Source: Thermosynechococcus sp. NK55a
Lineage (GTDB): Bacteria > Cyanobacteriota > Cyanobacteriia > Thermosynechococcales > Thermosynechococcaceae
Direction: 5' to 3'
Length of the DNA: 64,000 nt
Assembly (NCBI RefSeq): GCF_000505665.1
Contig: NC_023033.1
Location: 930,001-994,000, forward strand
Shown piece after piece: positions 19,779 to 28,978 of this stretch (positions are counted from its first letter, which is position 1; each line of letters begins with the position of its first letter). The notes beneath the pieces are model-generated. The model was given only the letters and a program-made list of their open reading frames with translations, did not search any database and had not been told where the DNA came from. Made by a program: the position numbers and the translations under genes.

Positions 19779-20414
19779 TTAGGCTAATGTTGGGTCTGCA
19801 TTTGCCCAATAGGCTGCACTTCCCATCGGGCCAAGGTAACGGCAGAGGTAGGGAGAAAAGACTTCATAGATGAGGGTAATGGGACGGCGATCGTGCCAAA
19901 AGAGGTAATGGCGTCCCCAAAAGGGTCCTGCTTCCCCAAAGGCTGCCGCCAACGTTTCAGAGTGGCCTAGATACACCGCCTGAATGTCCCGATAAAGCTC
20001 CACCTTGCGCTGGGCGAGGTTTGTCCAAATGGGCATGGCACGGTTTTGCAAATACTCATCCACATGGGCGGCTTCCCACCAGGAGGTGGCATAGGCCAAG
20101 CGTTGACCCGACGCTGTGCGTAGCCACACTTGACGCCGGAGCCGTGGGCCGGGAATTAGTTGCAGTTGCGCGGGGGCGCGATCGCTGGCATGGCCAATGG
20201 CCGACATATCAATCACATCCACTTCCGTGGTTTCGCCAGTCAGCAGTTGCAAGTGGCGAGTGGGGGAGCCATCCCCCAGAATCAGGATTTGCCACGCCGG
20301 CGCTAAAAGATCATGGGGCAGTCCTTGGGCGATCGCCGCCGCATCCCCCTGCCAAATGGGATCAAGGGCATACCAAGGGGTTGAGCAGGTGGAGGGCAAC
20401 AGCGAAACAGTCAA
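19779..20414 (-). CDS. Chorismate lyase of the DUF98 family (plastoquinone head-group synthesis)
   Basis: This 211-residue protein resembles the cyanobacterial chorismate-pyruvate lyase family (Synechocystis sll1797 type), which makes 4-hydroxybenzoate for plastoquinone. The conserved pieces are LTGETTEVDVIDM, RRQVWLRTASGQRLAYATSWW and the C-terminal PITLIYEVFSPYL. It lies 98 bp upstream of crtP on the same strand. This is notable because the CrtP desaturase uses plastoquinone as acceptor. Confidence 0.8.
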   Translation of the reverse strand: MTVSLLPSTCSTPWYALDPIWQGDAAAIAQGLPHDLLAPAWQILILGDGSPTRHLQLLTGETTEVDVIDMSAIGHASDRAPAQLQLIPGPRLRRQVWLRTASGQRLAYATSWWEAAHVDEYLQNRAMPIWTNLAQRKVELYRDIQAVYLGHSETLAAAFGEAGPFWGRHYLFWHDRRPITLIYEVFSPYLCRYLGPMGSAAYWANADPTLA

Positions 20415-20541
20415 GGCCGTGACACAGTGCTTAACAAAACTTCGTCAATTGTAGCAAGGATTTTCTCTGTGGCTGAGGGTGGCACGGAAGGCCAAGACCT
20501 AGAGTACAGTCGTAGTGAGCAGCACTCTTGGGGTAACCTCT

Positions 20542-21198
20542 ATGGCAACCACCGCAGCATGTACCCTTGAACTCACACCGGAACAAACGGCCATTTGGAT
20601 CAAGGGGCTTTTGAGCGTTGCCTGTGCCGATGGTCATTTTGATCCGGAAGAGAAGCAACTGATTGCAAGCCTGATTCAAGAGGAAATTGCTCCGGAAATT
20701 GACACTGATCACTTTGCCCCCGTCACCGACGCAGAACTGGTGGCAGCCTTTGGGGGCGATCGCGCCCTTGCCGAAAATTTTGTGCGTACCGCCGTGATGG
20801 TGGCGCTTGCCAATGGCATTTACTCCCAATCAGAGGATGCCGAACTGCAACGCTTCTGCAGCGCCTTAGGACTAGAAATTGATGCCCTAGAGTCCCTAAA
20901 ACATACCCTTGATGGTCAGCACGGGAGCAATGAACAAACCCTGCGCCTGTTGGATCCCGTGCGCCATTGGCTGGATGGGTTAGAGGTCAAAGATGCCAAG
21001 GTCGCTCGCTTTCTCTGCCGCCTGATTCCCCCCCAATGCCCCTTTGAGCGCGACATTACCCTCTTTGGTCGCAAGATTGTCCATATTCCCCCCCTCTGTA
21101 AACTCAATCCCCTTTATGATCAGTTAGTGGGGCTGCGCTTCCGCGCGCTCACCTATTTAGCGGATGAGTGCGGCGAAGACATTACCCCCTACTGTTAG
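20542..21198 (+). CDS. TerB-like protein with Mo-dependent nitrogenase C-terminal domain
   Basis: A 218-residue protein in two parts. An acidic alpha-helical TerB-like N-terminal half contains LLSVACADGHFDPEEKQLI. The C-terminal 55 residues (PFERDITLFGRKIVHIPPLCKLNPLYDQ...CGEDITPYC) match the cyanobacterial Mo-nitro_C domain. Despite that name the organism group does not fix nitrogen, and no nif gene is near. The function is unknown. ATG 20542 is preferred to GTG 20515. It shares its upstream region with the divergent chorismate lyase and precedes rimO by 19 bp. Confidence 0.8.
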   Translation: MATTAACTLELTPEQTAIWIKGLLSVACADGHFDPEEKQLIASLIQEEIAPEIDTDHFAPVTDAELVAAFGGDRALAENFVRTAVMVALANGIYSQSEDAELQRFCSALGLEIDALESLKHTLDGQHGSNEQTLRLLDPVRHWLDGLEVKDAKVARFLCRLIPPQCPFERDITLFGRKIVHIPPLCKLNPLYDQLVGLRFRALTYLADECGEDITPYC

Positions 21199-21217
21199 AT
21201 GGTGCTGACCTGTTTAG

Positions 21218-22540
21218 ATGCCAAACCCAACAAAACCGAAAATTGCCTTTGCCCACCTTGGCTGTGATAAGAACCGCGTGGATACGGAGCACATGATTGG
21301 TCTGCTGGCCGCAGCGGGCTATGGGGTGGGTACCGATGAAACCGAAGCCGACTACGTCATTGTCAACACCTGTAGCTTTATTCAAGCCGCCCGCGAAGAG
21401 TCGGTGCGCACCCTAGTAGAGCTGGCGGAGGCCAATAAAAAAATTGTAATCACAGGCTGCTTAGCCCAGCATTTTCAAGGGGAACTATTGGCAGAGCTGC
21501 CCGAGGCGGTGGCCGTTGTCGGCAGTGGCGACTACCAGCACATTGTGGAGGTGATTGAGCGGGTAGAAACGGGTGAGCGAGTACAGCAAATTAGTGCGGT
21601 GCCCACCTACATTGCCGATGAAACCGTTCCCCGCTACCGCACCACGCCGGCGCCTGTGGCCTATCTGCGGATTGCTGAGGGCTGTGACTATCGTTGTGCC
21701 TTTTGTATCATTCCCCATCTGCGGGGCAACCAGCGATCGCGCTCCATTGAGTCCATTGTTAGCGAAGCTCACCAGTTAGCGGCTGAGGGGGTCCAAGAAA
21801 TTATCATTGTTTCCCAGATTACGACAAATTACGGCCTGGATCGTTATGGCCAACCCCAACTGGCGACTCTGATTCGCGCCCTCGGCGAAGTGGATGTGCC
21901 GTGGATTCGCTTGCACTATGCTTATCCCACTGGGCTAACCCCTGAGGTGATTGCAGCAATGCAAGAAACCCCCAACATCTTGCCCTATTTGGATTTGCCA
22001 TTGCAACATTCCCATCCCGAGGTCCTACGGGCGATGAATCGGCCTTGGCAAGCAGGGGTTAACGATCGCCTGATTGAACGGCTGCGGCAGGAATTACCGG
22101 AAGCAGTGATGCGGACGACCTTTATTGTGGGCTTTCCCGGTGAAACCGAGAGCCAGTTTGAGCATCTCTGCCAGTTTGTGCAGCGGCATGAATTTGACCA
22201 TGTGGGGGTGTTTACCTACTCCGCCGAGGAGGGGACTACTGCCTATGATCTGCCGGATCAGATTCCCGAGGAGATCAAACTGGCGCGGCGCGATCGCCTC
22301 ATGGCACTGCAACAACCCATTGCCCACCGCAAAAATGCCGCTGAAGTGGGTAAAACCGTGCCAGTGCTCATTGAGCAGGAAAACCCGCAAACGGGGGAAT
22401 TCATTGGGCGATCGCCCCGATTTGCCCCGGATGTGGATGGGGTTGTCTATGTCAAGGGAGCCGCTACCCTAGGCACGATTGTCCCCGTAGAAATTACTGC
22501 TGCTGATATTTACGATCTGTACGGCATCATCCCCGCCTAA
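21218..22540 (+). CDS. rimO: Ribosomal protein S12 methylthiotransferase RimO
   Basis: A radical-SAM methylthiotransferase that modifies an aspartate of ribosomal protein S12. The N-terminal UPF0004 domain has [17 protein letters not shown] and TGCLAQ cysteines for one cluster. The radical SAM motif [12 protein letters not shown] supplies the second. A TRAM domain closes the C-terminus ([12 protein letters not shown]...). Length 440 is normal. The short spacing after the Mo-nitro_C gene suggests co-transcription. Confidence 0.96.
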   Translation: MPNPTKPKIAFAHLGCDKNRVDTEHMIGLLAAAGYGVGTDETEADYVIVNTCSFIQAAREESVRTLVELAEANKKIVITGCLAQHFQGELLAELPEAVAVVGSGDYQHIVEVIERVETGERVQQISAVPTYIADETVPRYRTTPAPVAYLRIAEGCDYRCAFCIIPHLRGNQRSRSIESIVSEAHQLAAEGVQEIIIVSQITTNYGLDRYGQPQLATLIRALGEVDVPWIRLHYAYPTGLTPEVIAAMQETPNILPYLDLPLQHSHPEVLRAMNRPWQAGVNDRLIERLRQELPEAVMRTTFIVGFPGETESQFEHLCQFVQRHEFDHVGVFTYSAEEGTTAYDLPDQIPEEIKLARRDRLMALQQPIAHRKNAAEVGKTVPVLIEQENPQTGEFIGRSPRFAPDVDGVVYVKGAATLGTIVPVEITAADIYDLYGIIPA

Positions 22541-22580
22541 GTTCGGTTTTAACCCTAGGCGAATCGGAAACGTTGGGGCT

Positions 22581-23855
22581 ATGGTCAAGGCAGTTGGGGA
22601 CGTTGCATGGGCTGCTATGGGGCGCTCGCATTCCACCATTGATCGTTATGATACCCGTGCCAGCGATCGCTTTTGGCAGTGGCAAGCGGGGGTTGCTGCC
22701 TTAGAAAAATTATTGGCAGTGATACATCCCATTGAGGGCTTTTTAGTTTCTTTCCCCAGCCTTATTCTTCAAGACTGTCCCTTAAAAACCTATGTCCTCA
22801 TTCCCCAGGGGCGATCGCTTCCCTCCTTGCCGCCGTCAGAGGCCAATTCTGCTCTACCGGCAATGACCCTTTTGCCCCTAGTTCAGGGGGGGATGAGTCC
22901 CTTTTGCTTGCTTCTAAGTCCAGAGGTGAATCTTTTGCTGGTTTATCAAAGGGAGCAAGGACTGCACTTTTCCTTTGCCCCTGAGGAAATTCATGCTTTT
23001 TGGCAGCAGTTGCGGCAGCAACTTCCCTTAAGCGATCTCCACGCCATTGATCAGTGGTTTGCCAGCGTGGAGATGGTACCCCCGAGCTATCGCTTGGTGA
23101 GTCAATTTGGTCAATGGCTGCTGGACTATAGTCAACCGGAGACCACGCCCCTGCCTGTAACTTCTATCCCCATGGCCCCTGACATTCCGCTGCTCCAAGC
23201 CCTCTCCCACGAGGTGCGTACCCCCCTCACCACCATTAATACCCTTATCCAATTGCTACAACGGCAAGAGAATCTCCCTCAGCGCACATACCAGTATCTG
23301 CAAAAGATTGGTCAAGAGATTCAAGATCAAATCAGCCGCTTTAATCTCCTGAGTGATGCTGCTGAAATCTTCACCAGTCCTAACCCCAAACCCCGCCTTG
23401 CTTTTGGGCAGACCCACTTGGCGGAACTCTTGACAACCAACTTGGCTCGCTGGCAAAAACAGGCGGCGCGGCGTCAGGTCAAATTAGTGCTAGATTATCC
23501 GCCCAACTTACCCGTTGTCCTCAGTGATCCAGCCTCCTTAGACCAGGTCTTGACTGGGTTAGTGGAATACTATAGCCAAACCCTTGCCTCGGAGAGTGAA
23601 CTGCAATTGGTGGTGCAGCGGGCAGGACAGCACGTGAAGCTAGAATTACGATCGCCCCAGTACAAGCACCGCAGTGATCTTGCTGCCTTGGGGCACCTCC
23701 TCCTCTGGCATCCGGCGACCGGACAAGTGAGTCTGAACTTTCAGGCGGCAAAACTCCTCATTGAAGCAGTTGGCGCTAAGGTGATTCAACGGCGCGATCG
23801 CCAAGCGGGAGAAATTCTCACCCTTTACTTGCCCATTGCCGAAAACAGTGGCTGA
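22581..23855 (+). CDS. Sensor histidine kinase with degenerate ATPase domain
   Basis: A 424-residue cytosolic protein. A HisKA dimerisation box LSHEVRTPLTTINTLIQLL with the phospho-acceptor histidine lies near residue 210. The following HATPase region is recognisable (LDQVLTGLVEYYSQTL in place of the N box), but no DxGxG or GxGxG lid motif is visible. ATP binding may be lost or altered. The N-terminal 190 residues form an unrecognised sensor region without membrane segments. It could be an orphan cyanobacterial Hik. Its 3' end overlaps mutM by 31 bp. Confidence 0.75.
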   Translation: MVKAVGDVAWAAMGRSHSTIDRYDTRASDRFWQWQAGVAALEKLLAVIHPIEGFLVSFPSLILQDCPLKTYVLIPQGRSLPSLPPSEANSALPAMTLLPLVQGGMSPFCLLLSPEVNLLLVYQREQGLHFSFAPEEIHAFWQQLRQQLPLSDLHAIDQWFASVEMVPPSYRLVSQFGQWLLDYSQPETTPLPVTSIPMAPDIPLLQALSHEVRTPLTTINTLIQLLQRQENLPQRTYQYLQKIGQEIQDQISRFNLLSDAAEIFTSPNPKPRLAFGQTHLAELLTTNLARWQKQAARRQVKLVLDYPPNLPVVLSDPASLDQVLTGLVEYYSQTLASESELQLVVQRAGQHVKLELRSPQYKHRSDLAALGHLLLWHPATGQVSLNFQAAKLLIEAVGAKVIQRRDRQAGEILTLYLPIAENSG

Positions 23856-24679
23856 CACTGGGGACAATAGTGACTGGAGCGCCCTGCCAAGCGCAGCCGT
23901 TCAATGGTTGTGCCACAGACGCGGCAGGCCTCCCCTTTGCGACCATAAACCCATGCTTGAGCCCCATAGCGACCATTCACCCCCGCCGGCGTGACAAAGC
24001 TACGAATTGTCGTGCCCGCCGCTGCAATTCCTGCCCTCAGCACTTGGCGAATGACCTGGTGGAGGCGCACAATCTGCTCAATGGTTAGGGTATTGGTGGG
24101 TAGGGCGGGGTGCAGACCACTCAAAAAAAGACTCTCATCGGCATAGATATTGCCCATGCCCGCAACAATAGTTTGATCCAAGAGCGCCGTTTTAATAGAG
24201 CGACGACACTGAGCCAGCCGGGCCGCCAAGAATGCCACTGTAAAAGCCTCACTCAGGGGTTCCGGTGCCAAGGTGGCCAGCGCGGGAATTGCTTTCTCTG
24301 GGCGGCAGTGTGCAGGAACCCACCAACAGCGACCAAAAGTTCGTTGATCCACAAAGCGGAGTTCTGCCGTCGTTGGGAAAAACCAGCGCACACGCGTATG
24401 GGGACAGGGGGGCTGGGGAGTGGTTAGCCACAACAACTGGCCACTCATGCGCAGATGAATCACGAGGCGACTGCCGTCATCTAGGTTGGCCAAAAGGTAC
24501 TTGCCCCGTCGTTGCCACTGTTCAATGGCGCGATCGCGCAAGCGATCGATGAACGCTTGCGGCTGTTTGGGAAGGGCAATAGAACGGGCTAGAAGTACGT
24601 TAACCTCAACAATAGGTTGTTCAAGGGTGACGACTTCTAGCCCACGACGTACTGTTTCAACTTCTGGTAATTCCGGCAC
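23825..24679 (-). CDS. mutM: Formamidopyrimidine-DNA glycosylase
   Basis: It removes 8-oxoguanine and formamidopyrimidines from DNA and nicks the abasic site. The N-terminal catalytic MPELPEVETVRRGL, the lysine in KYLLANL, the H2TH region QTIVAGMGNIYADESLF and the C-terminal zinc finger CRVCGTTIERLRLAGRSS...CPQC are all present. It begins 11 bp after psaE, so it probably rides on the psaE transcript. That gives a DNA repair gene linked to a photosystem I gene. Confidence 0.96.
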   Translation of the reverse strand: MPELPEVETVRRGLEVVTLEQPIVEVNVLLARSIALPKQPQAFIDRLRDRAIEQWQRRGKYLLANLDDGSRLVIHLRMSGQLLWLTTPQPPCPHTRVRWFFPTTAELRFVDQRTFGRCWWVPAHCRPEKAIPALATLAPEPLSEAFTVAFLAARLAQCRRSIKTALLDQTIVAGMGNIYADESLFLSGLHPALPTNTLTIEQIVRLHQVIRQVLRAGIAAAGTTIRSFVTPAGVNGRYGAQAWVYGRKGEACRVCGTTIERLRLAGRSSHYCPQCQPLFSAMGK

Positions 24680-24690
24680 GATCCCAGAAA

Positions 24691-24924
<234 letters not shown>

Positions 24925-25003
24925 TTATCGTCCTAAAAATTTCTCAACGGCTAGAGTTAAGCCTACTATGATTACTACGGCTTGTTACGCTCGCTCCACA
25001 AAA

Positions 25004-25078
25004 TTTCACAGAGCCCGCCATTTCTGGAGCGAAGTAAAGGGCGGTTATGTGTTTGCTCCCTTGCGAATCTCTGTGAAA
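25004..25078. repeat. 10-bp inverted repeat spanning the psaE/STAS divergent region
   Basis: TTTCACAGAG (25004-25013) and its exact complement CTCTGTGAAA (25069-25078) are separated by 55 bp. The right arm overlaps the conserved promoter block of the STAS gene. The arms contain TGTGA/TCACA, the half-site of CRP-type regulators, but the spacing is far too long for one dimer. Looping between two sites or an mRNA stem on one strand are possible roles. Confidence 0.5.
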
Positions 25079-25092
25079 AAAGGCTGTATACT
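25072..25092 (+). promoter_or_regulatory. STAS gene promoter with -10 TATACT and psbE-like block
   Basis: The 18-base block TGTGAAAAAAGGCTGTAT (25072-25089) is identical to that upstream of psbE. In both places its final TAT begins the -10 hexamer (TATACT 25087-25092 here). Transcription should start about 22 nt before the ATG. Confidence 0.55.
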
Positions 25093-25121
25093 AGCGGGGA
25101 ACTCCTTTCCGTCGTCCTGTT

Positions 25122-25460
25122 ATGGCCAACACTGTCGAAGTGATCAAGCTGTCTGGGGTCTTTGGTGGTCCACAAGCTCAGGAATTTCGTCAAACCATTA
25201 GTGAGCTGGTTCAAGGGGGGACTAAAGCTCTATTGCTGGATTGTGGGAATGTTACCTTTATTGACAGTTCTGGCTTGGGTGCTCTTGTTGTGGCCCTGAA
25301 AACTGTCCGTGCAGGTGGGGGACAGCTTTACCTATGTAATATTCCCAAACAAATGATGATGCTCTTTGAACTCACGAGCATGGACAAGGTCTTTCAAATC
25401 CTCAAAGATGCGGAAGAATTCTTCTCATTGAAGCTACCTCCCCAACAGACCAGTAACTAG
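25122..25460 (+). CDS. STAS-domain anti-sigma factor antagonist
   Basis: A 112-residue single STAS domain of the SpoIIAA/RsbV type. The conserved VTFIDSSGLGALVVAL loop contains the candidate phospho-serine (49 or 50). Such proteins bind anti-sigma kinases in partner switching, releasing a sigma factor or other target. No cognate kinase or phosphatase lies adjacent. It is divergent from psaE and its promoter shares an 18-bp element with psbE. Confidence 0.9.
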   Translation: MANTVEVIKLSGVFGGPQAQEFRQTISELVQGGTKALLLDCGNVTFIDSSGLGALVVALKTVRAGGGQLYLCNIPKQMMMLFELTSMDKVFQILKDAEEFFSLKLPPQQTSN

Positions 25461-25487
25461 CTTCTCTTCCTTTGGGAGGCGATCCGG

Positions 25488-26549
25488 TTATCTGGCGACC
25501 AGTTGGGATCCTACGGCACTCGCCAATTGCTCGAGCATCGTTACTGTTGTCGCAAAGTCGACGCAGGGATCGGTAACACTTTGGCCATAGACCAACTGTG
25601 AGAGATCTTTGGGAATTGGTTGATTACCCGCCTTGAGATGGCTCTCGATCATCACACCCGCTAAATAACGGGAACCTTGCTGCACCTGCTGGGCGAGATT
25701 CTCACACACTAGCACTTGGCGTTGGGCGTCTTTGGCGGCGTTGGCATGGCTACAGTCTACCATTAGCCGAGGTGTGAGTCCCTTGCGCTCTAAGAGTGCA
25801 GCAGCCATCTCGATGTGGGCCGCAGAATAGTTGGGGCCGTCTTTACCGCCGCGCAACACAAGGTGAGTATCAGGATTCCCGGTGGTGGCAACAATACTGG
25901 CACGGCCTTCAGCATTAATTCCCAGAAAATGGTGTGACTGCTGTGCCGCGATCATGGCATTAATCGCAGAATCTAAGTGACCATCAGTGCCATTTTTGAA
26001 GCCTACGGGCATCGAAAGACCCGACGCCATTTGACGGTGAGTTTGGCTTTCGGTGGTGCGAGCACCAATAGCTGTCCAACTGACAACGTCGGCAATGTAC
26101 TGGGGAATGATCGGATCGAGTAATTCTGTAGCGGCGGGTATTCCCAAGTTGGCCAAATCCAGCAGTAGCTTGCGGGCGAGGCGTAGCCCAGTGTTGATAT
26201 CATAGCTGCCATCGAGGTGCGGATCGTTGATGAGGCCTTTCCAACCTACAGAGGTCCGTGGTTTTTCAAAGTAAACCCGCATAACAATTTCAAGACTATC
26301 CTGCAGGCGATCGCGCACCCGAGCCAACTTTTCCCCATATTCCAGCGCTGCCTTGACATCATGAATTGAACAAGGCCCCACAATGACGAGTAGGCGGCGA
26401 TCGCGCCCCTTGAAAATGTCACGAATGCGATCGCGAGTGGTGGCCACAAGGGTAGCTTGGGATTCAGTCAGCGGTAAATCCGCCAGCAGGGTAGCAGGCG
26501 TCAACAAGGGTCGCGTCTCAACAACGTGAAGATCAAACGTTTGCGGCAT
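25488..26549 (-). CDS. aroF: 3-deoxy-7-phosphoheptulonate synthase (class I DAHP synthase)
   Basis: First step of the shikimate pathway, PEP plus erythrose 4-phosphate. The 353-residue protein has LLVIVGPCSIHD, FEKPRTSVGWKGLINDP, GARTTESQTHR and LMVDCSHANAAKD, the AroFGH-type motifs. I chose ATG 26549 (MPQTFDLHVVETRPL). The frame stays open to 26651 inside lptF/G. It lies 35 bp downstream of the lptF/G gene on the same strand and may be co-transcribed. Which aromatic amino acid inhibits it cannot be read from the sequence. Confidence 0.92.
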   Translation of the reverse strand: MPQTFDLHVVETRPLLTPATLLADLPLTESQATLVATTRDRIRDIFKGRDRRLLVIVGPCSIHDVKAALEYGEKLARVRDRLQDSLEIVMRVYFEKPRTSVGWKGLINDPHLDGSYDINTGLRLARKLLLDLANLGIPAATELLDPIIPQYIADVVSWTAIGARTTESQTHRQMASGLSMPVGFKNGTDGHLDSAINAMIAAQQSHHFLGINAEGRASIVATTGNPDTHLVLRGGKDGPNYSAAHIEMAAALLERKGLTPRLMVDCSHANAAKDAQRQVLVCENLAQQVQQGSRYLAGVMIESHLKAGNQPIPKDLSQLVYGQSVTDPCVDFATTVTMLEQLASAVGSQLVAR

Positions 26550-26584
26550 GGATGAGCAATCAGCACTTCTTTCATCATAACTCT

Positions 26585-27721
26585 CTAGCTGCGATCCGCA
26601 CGCCACAGTAGGGCGATCGCCACCACCAAGCCAATACTGTGGGGCAACCACGCCGCCGCCAGGGGCGAGAGGGTGCCAATCGTCCCCAGTGCACCGAGGA
26701 AAAACGTAAGCACGTACTGACCAAACACCACCGCCACACTAATGCCAAATCCCTGCCGCCCCCGCCGTTGGGAGGGACTGAGGCCAAACCCCACCCCTAA
26801 AAGGGCAAAGACCACGGCCAAAAAAGGCTGAGCATGGGACTGAGCCAAATGAACCTTGAGGGCACGCACCAGTTCTGGCTCTTGATCGGGATCGAGACGT
26901 TGCAGGGCACGGCGGGTTTGGGTGATCGAGAGCTCATTCACATCTGTGGGCCGCAGTGGCTGGGATTGGGCAGGCCGAGGCAAGCGGATCTCCTGTTGGT
27001 CAAATTGCAAGAGATTGCGGCTGACCCCCGTGTGGCTAATTAGATAGGCTATTCCCCGAGAGAGTAACCAGCGACTCTCACGTACATTCCACTCAGCGGA
27101 TTCAGCACTAATGACCTGAGTCACCTGCGGTTCCGAAAAATCCAAAACCGTGATCCCCTGAATGCGGCTGCCATCAAAGCGATGCCCATAATACAGTCGC
27201 CGCACATTCCCGTGGCGATCGTACTCAGGGTAGAAAATATCGGTGCCTGAGCCAAGGGTGCGCTCCTGCTGCAGTAACTCGCGCATGAGTTTTTGCGATT
27301 CATACTTGGCGATCGGTACCGCTGTTTCATTCAGCGCGAGGGTCAACCCACTCACAAATAGAGCAAAAACCACCACAGGTATGAGGACACGGGCCAGACA
27401 AATGCCCACACTGCGCAGGGCAATCCACTCCCCTTCCTCCGAGAGCCGACTCATCGCCCCCACAACCGCCAGTAGCACAGCCATGGGAAAGACCAAGACC
27501 AAGACGGCAGGCAGTTGATAACTAATCAATTGCAGCAAAATCGCTAGGGGCAGTTGAGCATCGGCGACTTGCCGCACCAGATCAAAAATCGTGCCGACGG
27601 TCAACGCCAAGGTGGTAAAGACGGTGAGGCCAAAAATAAACCCCGGCAGTAGTAGCGAGAAAAGATACTGATCCAGCTTGGGAAGGGTCGGCAGCCAGAT
27701 CTGCCGCAGTGCTCTAATCAT
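26585..27721 (-). CDS. LptF/LptG-family permease (lipopolysaccharide export)
   Basis: A 378-residue inner-membrane permease with the YjgP/YjgQ pattern: three N-terminal transmembrane segments, a large periplasmic beta-rich domain (about 130-260) and three C-terminal segments. With LptB it extracts LPS from the inner membrane. Cyanobacteria usually have one such protein doing the work of both LptF and LptG. It lies 2 bp after lptB, so lptA-lptB-lptF/G form one operon. Confidence 0.9.
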   Translation of the reverse strand: MIRALRQIWLPTLPKLDQYLFSLLLPGFIFGLTVFTTLALTVGTIFDLVRQVADAQLPLAILLQLISYQLPAVLVLVFPMAVLLAVVGAMSRLSEEGEWIALRSVGICLARVLIPVVVFALFVSGLTLALNETAVPIAKYESQKLMRELLQQERTLGSGTDIFYPEYDRHGNVRRLYYGHRFDGSRIQGITVLDFSEPQVTQVISAESAEWNVRESRWLLSRGIAYLISHTGVSRNLLQFDQQEIRLPRPAQSQPLRPTDVNELSITQTRRALQRLDPDQEPELVRALKVHLAQSHAQPFLAVVFALLGVGFGLSPSQRRGRQGFGISVAVVFGQYVLTFFLGALGTIGTLSPLAAAWLPHSIGLVVAIALLWRADRS

Positions 27722-27723
27722 GC

Positions 27724-28512
27724 CTAGAAACGAAAATCCTCACCAAGGTAGTATTGCCGCACTTTGGCATCCTGTGCCAATTCCCAGCTATTCCCGGCAG
27801 CTAAAATCTGCCCTTCCCGTAAAATGTAGGCGCGGTCAATAATTTCCAGTGTTTCCCGCACATTGTGATCGGTAATGAGAATGCCGATTTGGCGATCGCG
27901 CAGCTTCGCAATCATGTCCTGGAGGTCATGCACGGCAATGGGATCTACCCCCGCAAAGGGCTCATCGAGCAGTAAAAAACTGGGGCCTTGGGGACCTGCT
28001 GCCAAGGCACGGGCTAGTTCGGTGCGCCGCCGTTCTCCCCCTGAGACTCGCCGACCGAGGGTGTGGGCAATATGGGTCAGCCGAAATTCAGTCAGCAGTT
28101 GATCCAAGCGATCGCGCCACTGCCGCCGAGGCACTCCTGTTTCCTCTAAAACCAAGAGAATATTTTCAGCAACCGTCAACTGGCGAAAGATACTTGGTTC
28201 TTGGGGCAGATAGCCAATGCCCCGCCGTGCCCGCTGATGTAGGGGAGCATGGGTAATATCCTCATCATCCAGCCATACTCGACCCTCATCCGGTCGTTCA
28301 ATCCCCGTGGCCATGTAAAAGGTTGTCGTTTTTCCTGCACCATTGGGCCCCAGCAGACCCACCACTTCTCCCCGTGCCACCGAGAGACTGACATGATCCA
28401 CCACCCAGCGACTGCCATACCGTTTACATACTCCCTCTAGGCGAAGCGTGGTCGGTAGTGCAAACCGCCCGCTAGGGCTGCACAGGTGTAAGAATTTGTT
28501 GGTTAGGGTCAT
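27724..28512 (-). CDS. lptB: LPS export ABC transporter ATP-binding protein LptB
   Basis: A 262-residue ABC ATPase with Walker [11 protein letters not shown] loop YLPQEPSIF, signature VSGGERRR, Walker [12 protein letters not shown] and the H-loop ITDHNVRET. The sequence is clearly of the LptB subgroup. It drives LPS extraction with the LptF/G permease next to it. The start ATG 28512 lies inside lptA (41-bp overlap) and no later good start exists before the ABC core, so coupling is likely. Confidence 0.93.
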   Translation of the reverse strand: MTLTNKFLHLCSPSGRFALPTTLRLEGVCKRYGSRWVVDHVSLSVARGEVVGLLGPNGAGKTTTFYMATGIERPDEGRVWLDDEDITHAPLHQRARRGIGYLPQEPSIFRQLTVAENILLVLEETGVPRRQWRDRLDQLLTEFRLTHIAHTLGRRVSGGERRRTELARALAAGPQGPSFLLLDEPFAGVDPIAVHDLQDMIAKLRDRQIGILITDHNVRETLEIIDRAYILREGQILAAGNSWELAQDAKVRQYYLGEDFRF

Positions 28513-28918
28513 CTGGGATCATTAAAATAGATTCGACTTGGCGGCTGGGGGCGGGTAGAGCGACAAATTTTGCTTCCTCAATAAGATAGGTGATGGTATC
28601 GGCCCGAAGACTGTTCCCCTGTTGCAAAACATACACATTCCCACTGAGGACAATGCGCCCCTCACGGCTGAAGTATTGTGCCTGTGCCGCCGTGGCCTGA
28701 ATTTGGCGGGCAGGGTAACGCAGTTGCACATTGCCCTGGGCTGTAATCACCCCCGTGATTGCATTTGCTTGCTGTACATCAGCCAAGATGGTGAGGGCTT
28801 GGGAAGGGGTTTGTTGGGAGTCTGCGGGTCGCCAGAAAAGGGGAGCAATTGCTAACCCTACTCCCAGTGTACCTATTACCAAAAGGCGGGATGGCCATCG
28901 GGAACAAGATTGCAGCAT
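28472..28918 (-). CDS. lptA: LptA/OstA-like periplasmic protein
   Basis: A 148-residue protein with a signal/anchor helix (about 12-30, [18 protein letters not shown]) and an OstA beta-strand domain ([34 protein letters not shown]...). LptA forms the periplasmic bridge carrying LPS to the outer membrane. First in lptA-lptB-lptF/G. It starts about 60 bp from the divergent holA start. Confidence 0.85.
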   Translation of the reverse strand: MLQSCSRWPSRLLVIGTLGVGLAIAPLFWRPADSQQTPSQALTILADVQQANAITGVITAQGNVQLRYPARQIQATAAQAQYFSREGRIVLSGNVYVLQQGNSLRADTITYLIEEAKFVALPAPSRQVESILMIPDDPNQQILTPVQP

Positions 28919-28978
28919 TTCCTTAAATTCTCCGCCACAATGTCTTTATCCTAGTGGATGAGGGAAAATTTCCGCATC

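Noticed and set aside
25004-25078. CRP-type binding site
   Set aside because: The TGTGA and TCACA halves are about 60 bp apart and in reversed order, not the 6-bp spacing a dimer needs.
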